Assembly: GCA_036787895.1 (NCBI GenBank)
Contig: DAIQOK010000019.1
Span: forward strand, 9,216 to 73,215
DNA: 64,000 nt
Reading direction: 5' to 3'
Source: UBA7662 sp036787895
GTDB taxonomy: Bacteria; Bacteroidota; Bacteroidia; UBA7662
Shown here: in pieces, positions 44,163 to 51,818 of the stretch
Position numbering within the stretch: the first letter of the stretch is position 1
Layout: every line of letters starts with the position of its first letter
Made by a program: the position numbers and the translations under genes
The notes under the pieces: generated by a model
What the model was told of the DNA's origin: nothing
What the model saw: only the letters and a program-made list of their open reading frames with translations
Databases searched by the model: none

Positions 44163-45128
44163 TCAAAGTGTCATTTGCGTTTTCAAGACATTGACCCTTT
44201 GAATTTGTTGCATAAAAAACCTGTTCCGATGCTTTTCTGATACACCACTAATGAGCATCGATTTTTGCATCATGCCGTCCAACCAGATTTCAGTTTGATT
44301 GGAAAAATTGAAATCGGTGGTCAGCATAAAGTTAAAACTATGGTGACTGAGGTAGGTGAATTTGCTGTGACCTGCTTTAATGAGAATACAATTATTGCCG
44401 ATCATGATGTCGTTTAGGTAAAATCGAAATGGCGCACCTTGTTTGTTTCCCCTTTCACATAAACGCTGCAAGTGCTGAAGTTCTGTAATAAAATCGTCGC
44501 AAACGGCTATGGCCAGTTCCGTTGATTCGAACAACCCAGCTTCCCAGTAATATTCAATTTGTTTGAGTGTGCTCGAAGCCGTTTCATCTGTCCAAATTTC
44601 AACCGACGGTATTTCAATGTAAGTATCATAAATCTCCTTAGCTGTGCTGAGTAAATCGGGCGTGAGCGCGCCAGGCTGGAATCGATGTCCTTCCAATTCG
44701 GGCACATTCATAATAGAACGCATCCAGTAAAACATTTTGAAGGAAGTAAGCAAAGGATGGTTGAAGTGATGAAAAACCGGAATATCCTCAGCTGCAAACA
44801 ACAATTCACCATTTTCAAAACTTTTGATTCGTTTTAAATCAAGCAATAAGCGCTGCAGATACTGGTGAAAACTGTCGAGATCGGGATTGAGCTGTTTAAA
44901 CTCAAAAGTAACTGCATCGGGATTGGCCAACGACTCAAAAGTAATGCGGTAATGCTGACAAATCACCAGCACTTCTTCCAGCGATAGCGCAGTTTCTCCC
45001 CTCAATCGCCGATAAACACTATCCTTACTGATGTTCAATACATCGGCCAGTTCATCTGCTAAAGCATAATTCGGAGGCACTATTTGTTTGATTTTATTAA
45101 AAAACCGCTGCTGTATCTCGTTCTCCAT
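44163..45128 (-). CDS. XRE-like helix-turn-helix regulator with large C-terminal domain
   Basis: 321 residues. The helix-turn-helix is at the N-terminus (ALADELADVLNISKDSVYRR, then LRGETALSLEEV). The other 260 residues are mixed alpha/beta with no recognised sensor domain; similar long XRE/BetR-like proteins occur in Bacteroidota. An inverted repeat (45129-45189) sits immediately upstream of its start and could be its operator. Targets unknown. Confidence 0.8.
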   Translation of the reverse strand: MENEIQQRFFNKIKQIVPPNYALADELADVLNISKDSVYRRLRGETALSLEEVLVICQHYRITFESLANPDAVTFEFKQLNPDLDSFHQYLQRLLLDLKRIKSFENGELLFAAEDIPVFHHFNHPLLTSFKMFYWMRSIMNVPELEGHRFQPGALTPDLLSTAKEIYDTYIEIPSVEIWTDETASSTLKQIEYYWEAGLFESTELAIAVCDDFITELQHLQRLCERGNKQGAPFRFYLNDIMIGNNCILIKAGHSKFTYLSHHSFNFMLTTDFNFSNQTEIWLDGMMQKSMLISGVSEKHRNRFFMQQIQRVNVLKTQMTL

Positions 45129-45189
45129 AGGTTTTTGTGGCAGTTTGTACCAAAGTTTTCAGAAGCTTTAGTAAATATCGCAAAAACCT
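45129..45189. repeat. Inverted repeat immediately upstream of the XRE-like gene
   Basis: Perfect 9-bp arms AGGTTTTTG (45129-45137) and CAAAAACCT (45181-45189), 43 bases apart; the first arm touches the start codon at 45128. Possible autoregulatory site. Confidence 0.5.
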
Positions 45190-45351
45190 CTGGTTTGATT
45201 GGCGTTTTTTACTTAAATCTGGATTTTCAACGCACTTCAGTCGAAACTATAGGATAAAACAAAACACCATCCATTTAGGCTGACTTCAGGTCGTTTTTAC
45301 AGCCTGATTTTACTACCGTGTTTTGCTTCACAACCTTAAAACAATAAGGCT

Positions 45352-46467
45352 ATGAAAAAAATTATGTTTTTGTTAGTTGCCGGGATAGTCCTGGCAATAA
45401 CCCCCAAACAATTAGCCGCGCAACATCCCAAAACTTCGGTGGCTGTTTTACACATAGATACCCGTGGTTTGGGTTACGATGCTGTTGCCATGGGACATTT
45501 GGTCCGGCTGGAGTTGGAAAAGCTGAATACGTATGAAGTCCTCGACCGCTACGATGTAGATTATCTTATCAAAAAAAATCAGTTAGATGTAAATGGCTGT
45601 TATGGCAAAATCTGCCTGATTGAAATCGGTAAGCAGCTACAGCTTAGCAAAATGTTTAGCGGTTCGGTAGAGATGCTGGGCGAAAAAATTATCATTCAAT
45701 TCAGACTGGTCGATGTTCAGGCGGGAGTAATTGAAAACGCTTTGGTTAAAGAATTTCTCCATTTGCCCAAAAACCTACAAGAGATGATACAAATCTGTAT
45801 GGCTGAGATGTTTAGTCGCCCTTATGACAAGGAAGTGGAACGTCAGTTAACCGCCAGTTATGACCTAGAGAATTACCGAAACAATCCGGGTAGGTATCGG
45901 CTTCAAAATGATGGCCCACGGATGGGCTTCACTTTTATGGAAGGAAACGCTGCCGCCACCTTTAAAAATCCAATCATCGACGGAGGTTATGGATTCAAAA
46001 ACACGCTCATGTTTCAATTTGGCTACCAGTTCGAGAAACAATACCTGAATGAAGGTCGCTATCAGGCGCTTTTCGAATTCGTCCCCATGATTACAGGCAT
46101 AGATAAACGTCTCTTCATCCCGAGCGTTACTTTTATGAATGGCATTCGTGACAACAAAAGTGGCTGGGAGGTAGGTTTCGGTCCGACTTTTAATGTAGTC
46201 CGTTTCAAAACCGGCTATGTAGACCGGGAAGGCGTATGGTACGACAACCCTGTTGAAGGCATTGATATGGCCAAAACGCAGCGTGTTGACTCACGAGGTA
46301 CACCAGCATTTAATGCAGGTTTTATACTGGCGGTTGGAAAAACCTTTCGTTCAGGCAAACTTAACATACCTTTGAACGTGTTTTGGGTGCCTTCAAGCAA
46401 TGGCTCCAGATTTGGTGTCTCCTTCGGCTTTAATGCCAAAAATGACGAGAGGTATAAAGATTTATAA
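45352..46467 (+). CDS. CsgG/TolB-like N-terminal domain fused to an outer-membrane beta-barrel
   Basis: 371 residues. Signal peptide (FLLVAGIVLAITPKQLAAQ), then residues 28-150 with a CsgG/FlgO-like fold: TSVAVLHIDTRGLGYDAVAM, YEVLDRYDVDYLIKKN, CYGKICLIEIGKQLQLSKMF and IIIQFRLVDVQAGVIEN. Residues 180-371 look like a beta-barrel (MLFQFGYQFEKQYLNEGRYQ, end FGFNAKNDERYKDL). CsgG domains assemble ring-like export pores in the outer membrane; here the domain may instead be a periplasmic sensor or plug. A 23-base terminator-like hairpin follows. Function unknown. Confidence 0.72.
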   Translation: MKKIMFLLVAGIVLAITPKQLAAQHPKTSVAVLHIDTRGLGYDAVAMGHLVRLELEKLNTYEVLDRYDVDYLIKKNQLDVNGCYGKICLIEIGKQLQLSKMFSGSVEMLGEKIIIQFRLVDVQAGVIENALVKEFLHLPKNLQEMIQICMAEMFSRPYDKEVERQLTASYDLENYRNNPGRYRLQNDGPRMGFTFMEGNAAATFKNPIIDGGYGFKNTLMFQFGYQFEKQYLNEGRYQALFEFVPMITGIDKRLFIPSVTFMNGIRDNKSGWEVGFGPTFNVVRFKTGYVDREGVWYDNPVEGIDMAKTQRVDSRGTPAFNAGFILAVGKTFRSGKLNIPLNVFWVPSSNGSRFGVSFGFNAKNDERYKDL

Positions 46468-46490
46468 GCTTAAAAAATACAACATAAGTC

Positions 46491-46513
46491 AAGGAGGCGA
46501 TGCCTCCTTTTTA
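46491..46513 (+). terminator. Rho-independent terminator
   Basis: AAGGAGGC-GAT-GCCTCCTT with a short T run, after the CsgG-like gene. Confidence 0.75.
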
Positions 46514-46577
46514 ATTTCTGGCTATATTGCACTTATTTTTCAACACAAACCACCCTGTCCATCTCAAGCGATTCAAG

Positions 46578-47768
46578 ATGATTGTAGCCCCTATTCCAGA
46601 AAATGAAACGCAACGCTTGCAGGCCCTGAAAAAATATCAGGTACTTGATACAGAGCCGGAACCGGAATATGATGAATTGGTGCAACTCGCCTCCGAAATT
46701 TGTAATGCGCCCATGTCGCTCATCTCTCTCATCGATACCGACAGACAATATTTCAAATCAAACAAAGGTTTTACAGGCTCTTCATCACCCAGAGATACGG
46801 CCTTTTGCACGCATGCCATATTGGATGACACCATCATGGAGGTTGAGGATGCAAAAAAGGATAGTCGCTTTCATGATAATCCATTTGTAATCGAAGACCC
46901 CAACATTCGATTTTATGCTGGCATGCCCTTGGTTAATCCTGAAGGCTATAAACTTGGCACCCTGTGCGTTTTAGATAAAAAACCCCGAAAACTCACAGTT
47001 TTACAGCGTCAGGCTCTGAAAACACTTGCTAGGCAAGTCGTCAAACAATTTGAGCTCCGTTTGAAAAACCAAGAGCTGAATCGCTTATCCGACATCCAAA
47101 ATAAGATGCTATCGGTTATCTCACACGATGTTCGCGGGCCTTTAAACAGTCTTCAAATTCTCCTGGAGTTCATTGATCCGACCGAAACAGATACCCAGGA
47201 ATTGAAGGAGGTGTTGGCCGATGCTTTAAAACTTGTGGGTAATGGTCGGGAATTACTGGAAAATATGCTTGAATGGGCCAACTCAATGCAGAAAGATGGC
47301 GGATTTTTTCCTGAGATGGTCAATCTGAAATCTTTGACAGAAGCATTGTTTCAAGCCCACGAAGTTAAAGCGCGGAAAAAAGGACTGGAACTAGTGAACA
47401 AAATGCCAGACAATCTGGAGGCCCGAATTGATAAGCAGATGACCACTTTCATTTTGCGGAACCTGTTAACCAACGCTTTGAAATTTACAGCGAGCGGCAG
47501 TATATCAATTCGAGCTAAATCAATTCCTGGTGGTGTCGAATTGTTTGTGAAGGATACCGGCTGTGGAATATCGCCTCAGGATTTACCCAAACTCTTACAT
47601 TGGGGAAACCGTTTTACCACCCGCGGCACAGCCAAGGAAGGTGGCGCTGGCGTTGGTTTGTTGCTTGCCCGGGAATTTATTCACCGACATGGAGGTGAAC
47701 TACGTATTGAAAGCACCCTTCATGAAGGTACCACTATGCATTTTACATTGATGAATCAGGAGGTATGA
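46578..47768 (+). CDS. GAF-domain sensor histidine kinase
   Basis: About 396 residues. Residues 20-170 are a GAF domain (APMSLISLIDTDRQYFKSN, then AFCTHAILDDTIMEVEDA). The HisKA box is VISHDVRGPLNSLQI with the phospho-accepting His; the ATPase has N box LRNLLTNALKFT, G1 VKDTGCGIS and G2 GGAGVGLLLAREFIHRHGG. No transmembrane segment, so it senses an internal signal. No response regulator is adjacent. Start is the ATG at 46578, since the 17 extra residues from 46527 do not match the family. Its stop overlaps the next ATG (GTATGA). Confidence 0.9.
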   Translation: MIVAPIPENETQRLQALKKYQVLDTEPEPEYDELVQLASEICNAPMSLISLIDTDRQYFKSNKGFTGSSSPRDTAFCTHAILDDTIMEVEDAKKDSRFHDNPFVIEDPNIRFYAGMPLVNPEGYKLGTLCVLDKKPRKLTVLQRQALKTLARQVVKQFELRLKNQELNRLSDIQNKMLSVISHDVRGPLNSLQILLEFIDPTETDTQELKEVLADALKLVGNGRELLENMLEWANSMQKDGGFFPEMVNLKSLTEALFQAHEVKARKKGLELVNKMPDNLEARIDKQMTTFILRNLLTNALKFTASGSISIRAKSIPGGVELFVKDTGCGISPQDLPKLLHWGNRFTTRGTAKEGGAGVGLLLAREFIHRHGGELRIESTLHEGTTMHFTLMNQEV

Positions 47769-48304
47769 AGTTGAAATATACACTTGGCTTTTTCCTAATT
47801 AGCCTGTTGCTCTTGCCCACTTCATGTAAAAAGCTGCGGGAGATTACCCGTTTTGATATCACGACAGTTAGTTACGCCACCATACCTTCCGGAGGTATCG
47901 TTAATTTGCCATTTCAGATTTTTACACCTGACATCGAGACTAATTCGGCACAGGAGTTTGAAACCAATAAAACCGAAGCCAGGCTCGTTCGTGCTGCATT
48001 TTTGAAGAGTCTGACCTTGAACATCCACCAGCCCAATCAAGCCAATTTTGACTTTTTGCGTTCGGTTGAAATATTCATCTCCGCTGCTAATCTGGAAGAA
48101 AAACGCATAGCAGCTCAAACCGACATACCTCAAACCGGCTTAAAAACCTTATCCGTTGGAACCGATGACGCTATCGATCTGAAGGATTACATTAAAGGTG
48201 ATAAATATAAACTGCGTGTTCAGGCAGTAACCCGTCAATTGCCTGGCAGTGACGTTACAATACGTATCAATAGCAGATTTGAAGTTGAAGCTAATATTTT
48301 CTAA
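47765..48304 (+). CDS. Uncharacterised lipoprotein after the histidine kinase
   Basis: 179-residue lipoprotein (FFLISLLLLPTSC, lipobox Cys at residue 21) followed by a beta-rich body (NLPFQIFTPDIETNSAQEFE and VRAAFLKSLTLNIHQPNQAN). No family recognised; small lipoproteins of this kind are frequent in Bacteroidota. The ATG overlaps the stop of the histidine kinase, so they are co-translated. Confidence 0.75.
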   Translation: MKLKYTLGFFLISLLLLPTSCKKLREITRFDITTVSYATIPSGGIVNLPFQIFTPDIETNSAQEFETNKTEARLVRAAFLKSLTLNIHQPNQANFDFLRSVEIFISAANLEEKRIAAQTDIPQTGLKTLSVGTDDAIDLKDYIKGDKYKLRVQAVTRQLPGSDVTIRINSRFEVEANIF

Positions 48305-48387
48305 ATTACCCTGAAGCGGGTAGTTGCTTGCCCAAATCACGGGATAGTGCAGCTTATTCTTCATAGCTAACTTGCCAAAAATTAGTT

Positions 48388-49128
48388 ATGAAAAAATATA
48401 TTCTCCAGGCCGCATGTTTTTTGATGCTGTTTTCAGCCTGTAAAAAGGAAGAAACAGCCGGTCCAACACCTACTTCTCCCGCTGCAGGCAATCCCAATAC
48501 AGCATTGTATTATGGCGATGCTGACGGCGTACTTGTAGGAACTCGCTCTGTAACGACTACTGAAACACCTATAGGACCATTTGATGTGGTTGCAGGCCTT
48601 GCTTCTGCCTTTTTTCCTTCCTCAACCGGTGGTTTTGCCACACTCGTAAATGCTGGTGAAGTGAATGTAGCCGGTGCCCCGCTTACTTTTACTTCAGGAG
48701 TTTACACAGGTGGTGTTACAACTACTAATCCGCAAGGAATCGACTGGACAGTTTCCACCCCTTGGACAGTAGCCGGTGGTGGCGGTGTTCCAGCCATTTC
48801 CACTACTATGGGTGATTTCCCGAGCACCAACTGGTCGATAACCAGCGGTACGCCGAGCAGTACTGCTGCATATACCCTCAGCTGGGGCAGTGTAACCGGA
48901 GCCGACAGCATCACCTGTATGTTGGCTGGCGGAAGTGAAGCCATCATAAAGGTTGTTCCCGGCAATGCAACTTCCTGTCAATTCTCTGCTGCTGAAATGA
49001 CCAGGGCAGGCAAAGGCCCGGGATTGATGCAAATCAATCCTTACAAGCTAAGTTCTATTACTGTGAGTGGGAAAAAAATCTATCGGGTGAGACAAATCGC
49101 AAAATCAAAAACAGTAACTATCAATTAG
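48388..49128 (+). CDS. Uncharacterised secreted lipoprotein
   Basis: 246-residue lipoprotein (AACFLMLFSACKKEE, Cys at residue 18). The body is beta-rich with many Thr, Gly and Ser residues, resembling a surface beta-sandwich. No domain recognised. Followed directly by a terminator at 49149. Confidence 0.75.
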   Translation: MKKYILQAACFLMLFSACKKEETAGPTPTSPAAGNPNTALYYGDADGVLVGTRSVTTTETPIGPFDVVAGLASAFFPSSTGGFATLVNAGEVNVAGAPLTFTSGVYTGGVTTTNPQGIDWTVSTPWTVAGGGGVPAISTTMGDFPSTNWSITSGTPSSTAAYTLSWGSVTGADSITCMLAGGSEAIIKVVPGNATSCQFSAAEMTRAGKGPGLMQINPYKLSSITVSGKKIYRVRQIAKSKTVTIN

Positions 49129-49148
49129 TTGCTTCGGTTTGGTGGTTG

Positions 49149-49177
49149 AATCCCTGCTTTTTCGCAGGGATTTTTTT
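49149..49177 (+). terminator. Rho-independent terminator upstream of tRNA-Asp
   Basis: Perfect 9-bp stem AATCCCTGC / GCAGGGATT with a 6-base loop, then a T run. Confidence 0.88.
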
Positions 49178-49186
49178 ATTCCAGGG

Positions 49187-49216
49187 TTGCACGAGTACTT
49201 TCCAGTTCTATATTTG
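49187..49216 (+). promoter_or_regulatory. Promoter of tRNA-Asp
   Basis: TTG (49187-49189), 19 bases, TATATTTG (49209-49216): a textbook Bacteroidota promoter, ending 19 bases before the tRNA. Confidence 0.75.
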
Positions 49217-49235
49217 CAGTCCCATTCAACACCAA

Positions 49236-49309
49236 GGTTCGGTAGTTCAGTCGGTTAGAATACATGCCTGTCACGCATGGGGTCGCGGGTTCGAGTCCCG
49301 TCCGGACCG
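49236..49309 (+). tRNA. tRNA-Asp (anticodon GTC)
   Basis: 74 bases that fold as a cloverleaf. Acceptor stem GGTTCGG pairs with CCGGACC (one G-T), discriminator G; anticodon loop CTGTCAC carries GTC at 49270-49272; the T-loop is TTCGAGT. The sequence closely resembles E. coli tRNA-Asp. CCA is not encoded. The aspartate codons GAU and GAC are read. Confidence 0.97.
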
Positions 49310-49311
49310 CA

Positions 49312-49346
49312 AAAAAGCCTTAGAGAAATCTAAGGCTTTTTGCTTT
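49312..49346 (+). terminator. Rho-independent terminator of tRNA-Asp
   Basis: Perfect 13-bp stem AAAAAGCCTTAGA / TCTAAGGCTTTTT closed by a GAAA tetraloop, two bases after the tRNA. Confidence 0.92.
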
Positions 49347-49468
49347 TATACCCTCCAATGGCACTTTAAGCCGTATTTTGGTCAAAATATTGCGCGTCCA
49401 GTTTTCGGTTCAGGGGAACAAATCCCCAAGCTTTTATCCCCACTTTCGGTCTGATACCGACTAATCCC

Positions 49469-49476
49469 TATATTCG
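49469..49476 (+). promoter_or_regulatory. -7 promoter element of accA
   Basis: TATATTCG, one base off TAnnTTTG, 17 bases before the accA ATG. Confidence 0.45.
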
Positions 49477-49493
49477 CAGGTCAAAACAAGCTT

Positions 49494-50444
49494 ATGATTT
49501 TCCTCGATTTCGAAAAACCCATTCAGGAGATGTACCAGGAACTGGAGAAGCTCCAGGAAATCCAAGAAAAAGGCAAAACCGATGTATCAGCCTCTATTGC
49601 CGATCTTGAAAAGCGCATAGATGAAGAAAAAACGCGGCTGTATACCGGTTTAACAGGCTGGCAAAAGGTACAGGTATCCAGGCATATGGAGCGGCCATAT
49701 ACGCTCTATTATGTAAATCAGATGTGTACCGACTTTATTGAACTGTTTGGTGACCGCAATATTCGTGACGACAAAGCCATCGTAGGTGGTTTCGCCAGTC
49801 TGGAAGGCCGCACTGTCATGTTCATAGGTCACCAAAAGGGCATTAACACCAAAATGCGTCAATACCGCAATTTTGGCATGGCCAATCCGGAGGGTTATCG
49901 TAAAGCCCTTCGTCTGATGAAGATGGCTGAAAAATTCAATAAGCCTATTGTCACTTTTATTGATACACCAGGCGCTTATCCAGGTATCGAAGGTGAAGAG
50001 CGCGGTCAGGCCGAGGCCATTGCCCGCAATATCAGGGATATGTTTATGCTGAAAGTTCCTGTGATTTGTATTATCGTAGGTGAAGGTGCCTCCGGTGGTG
50101 CCATTGGCATTGGCGTAGGCGACCGCGTATTTATGCTCGCCAATACCTGGTATTCTGTTATCTCACCAGAATCATGCTCCTCGATTCTCTGGCGCAGCTG
50201 GGATTATAAAGAAACCGCAGCCGAAGCCCTCAAACTTACAGCCGACCAAATGTTGGCCAACGGTTTAATCGACGGCATCATTGAAGAACCCATAGGCGGC
50301 GCCCACGCTGAACCGGAAGCTATGGCGGCCATCCTCAAATCCAAACTTATAGAGACCCTGGATACACTTGAAAAACAAACGGTCGACGAACGTATCGCCA
50401 GCCGCATTGACAAGTTTTGTAAAATGGGTGTGTTCAACGAATAA
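49494..50444 (+). CDS. accA: Acetyl-CoA carboxylase carboxyltransferase subunit alpha
   Basis: 316-residue subunit that, with AccD, transfers CO2 from carboxybiotin to acetyl-CoA to give malonyl-CoA for fatty-acid synthesis. Family segments are VSRHMERPYTLYYVNQMC near residue 62, the acyl-CoA-binding IDTPGAYPGIEGEERGQAEA, and GEGASGGAIGIGVGDRV. Length is standard for the family. Single gene with its own promoter. It ends 4 bases from a convergent lipoprotein gene. Confidence 0.95.
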   Translation: MIFLDFEKPIQEMYQELEKLQEIQEKGKTDVSASIADLEKRIDEEKTRLYTGLTGWQKVQVSRHMERPYTLYYVNQMCTDFIELFGDRNIRDDKAIVGGFASLEGRTVMFIGHQKGINTKMRQYRNFGMANPEGYRKALRLMKMAEKFNKPIVTFIDTPGAYPGIEGEERGQAEAIARNIRDMFMLKVPVICIIVGEGASGGAIGIGVGDRVFMLANTWYSVISPESCSSILWRSWDYKETAAEALKLTADQMLANGLIDGIIEEPIGGAHAEPEAMAAILKSKLIETLDTLEKQTVDERIASRIDKFCKMGVFNE

Positions 50445-50448
50445 TCAG

Positions 50449-51783
50449 CTATCGGTTGTAGATGAAGTGAATATCGAGCGGTTTACCGGCGATATTCACT
50501 TTGTCAGACATCAGTCCCATTCGATCAAGCTCGATTGCATAAGTTGCCGATTCTGTTCGATAAACACTTACCCTTGTTTGGGTGAGTGGCTCATATTGTG
50601 TAATGCTTGAACTGCTGTTCCAGCCAAAACCAGTATTTAACTGATCTGATTGTATATTATACCTGTATAATTCTTCACCCGAAACAAGTTGAAAGATTGG
50701 AACGTTACCCAAGCTGTCGTAATAGACTTTTTCAATTTTTTTACCCACCGGCAATTCACGTATGGTAGTGAAAAGATTACTGCTGAAATAATAGCGTACG
50801 ATAACTCCCCTGCCTTGTCGGCTGCCAAAAAATACGAGGCTATTAGGGCTCTCTTCATATACAAACACCGGCTCAAAATCCATCGGCCTGCTATAGATGA
50901 TGCCCTTGCCAACCGGATGTATCATATATAGGTGAAATGTATTCAGATTGGCACGTTGTTGCTCAACAATGAGTAAATGCTGTGGCAATCGATGAATAAA
51001 AACTGGCATAGCAGTAGAAGCACTGCTGTATTGAAAAACAGGCTTTAAATCTCTGCCATAACCCAAAATTTGCCCATTTTCAAAGGCAGCATAAATCAAA
51101 TCGCTACGGTAGGCTGTAACCGACCGGGTAGTCGTATTGGGAAGTGCAGGTGTAAAACCAGCCAACTGGTTAAAATTAGGAGCACTTAGCACCCTTACTT
51201 GTGGGCGGGCTGCTTCGAAAGCTACCAGACTTTGGGTCGCCGAGAAGGCCGCTCCGCCGGCATAAGTTCCCGGCCAACTGAGTTGTTGGTAGCTCAGATC
51301 CGACTTAAATATGGTTACATCCGTTTGGTTCGCTCGTTCAGATAGAACTATTATCCCATTCAGCCGCAAGGGAGCTTCATTCAAAAGTATTTTGAGAAAC
51401 TTTCGACCCTCACTCTGGCCATTGGAGGCAGTTGCCAGCAAATAATAATCGCCAGAGCGTAATTGTTCACTGGTAATGGCGAATTGAAACTGCTGACTGT
51501 GGTTTAGCTCACCATTCAGTTGTACGTCCTGAACCGGCCCTACGCGCTGAAAATTAGCATCTACCAAACTTAAGCTCAGACGACGTAATCCGGCAGCGTC
51601 TTCAGCCAGGAGTTGGATACGCACGGTGTCTGGAATTTGCAGGGCCAGTTCGTTGGCCTCAGTGGCAAAACTTACTTTCGGTGGAGGCAGTTGGCTAGCT
51701 TCTTTTTTACACCCAAGCAGGAATAATATCAACAGGCCCGACCAAAGCAAGCCTTGCAGGTTTAAATTTGTAAATCGACTCAT
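50449..51783 (-). CDS. Uncharacterised lipoprotein with beta-propeller-like repeats
   Basis: 444-residue lipoprotein (LLWSGLLILFLLGCKKE, Cys about residue 25). The N-terminal 130 residues look Ig-like (LSLVDANFQRVGPVQDVQLN). The rest has repeated beta motifs such as IVLSERANQTDVTIFKSDLS, which may form a propeller. No family recognised. The ATG at 51783 is only 16 bases from the divergent ligA start, and a promoter on the minus strand (51788-51818) ends 4 bases before it, so it should have a leaderless mRNA. Confidence 0.78.
   Translation of the reverse strand: MSRFTNLNLQGLLWSGLLILFLLGCKKEASQLPPPKVSFATEANELALQIPDTVRIQLLAEDAAGLRRLSLSLVDANFQRVGPVQDVQLNGELNHSQQFQFAITSEQLRSGDYYLLATASNGQSEGRKFLKILLNEAPLRLNGIIVLSERANQTDVTIFKSDLSYQQLSWPGTYAGGAAFSATQSLVAFEAARPQVRVLSAPNFNQLAGFTPALPNTTTRSVTAYRSDLIYAAFENGQILGYGRDLKPVFQYSSASTAMPVFIHRLPQHLLIVEQQRANLNTFHLYMIHPVGKGIIYSRPMDFEPVFVYEESPNSLVFFGSRQGRGVIVRYYFSSNLFTTIRELPVGKKIEKVYYDSLGNVPIFQLVSGEELYRYNIQSDQLNTGFGWNSSSSITQYEPLTQTRVSVYRTESATYAIELDRMGLMSDKVNIAGKPLDIHFIYNR
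51763..51770 (+). promoter_or_regulatory. -7 promoter element of ligA inside the divergent gene
   Basis: TAAATTTG, a perfect TAnnTTTG, 29 bases before the ligA ATG at 51800. It lies in the 5' coding part of the divergent lipoprotein gene. Confidence 0.45.
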
Positions 51784-51787
51784 AATC

Positions 51788-51818
51788 GAAATTTACAATA
51801 TGTCTGATAAAAAAACAA
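51788..51818 (-). promoter_or_regulatory. Promoter of the divergent lipoprotein gene, inside the ligA 5' end
   Basis: On the minus strand TTG (51818-51816), 20 bases, then TAAATTTC (51795-51788), one base off TAnnTTTG, ending 4 bases before the ATG at 51783. Confidence 0.5.

Noticed and set aside
48307..48322. Hairpin TACCC-TGAAGC-GGGTA after the lipoprotein gene at 47765
   Set aside because: Stem of 5 bp without a T run; too weak to call a terminator.
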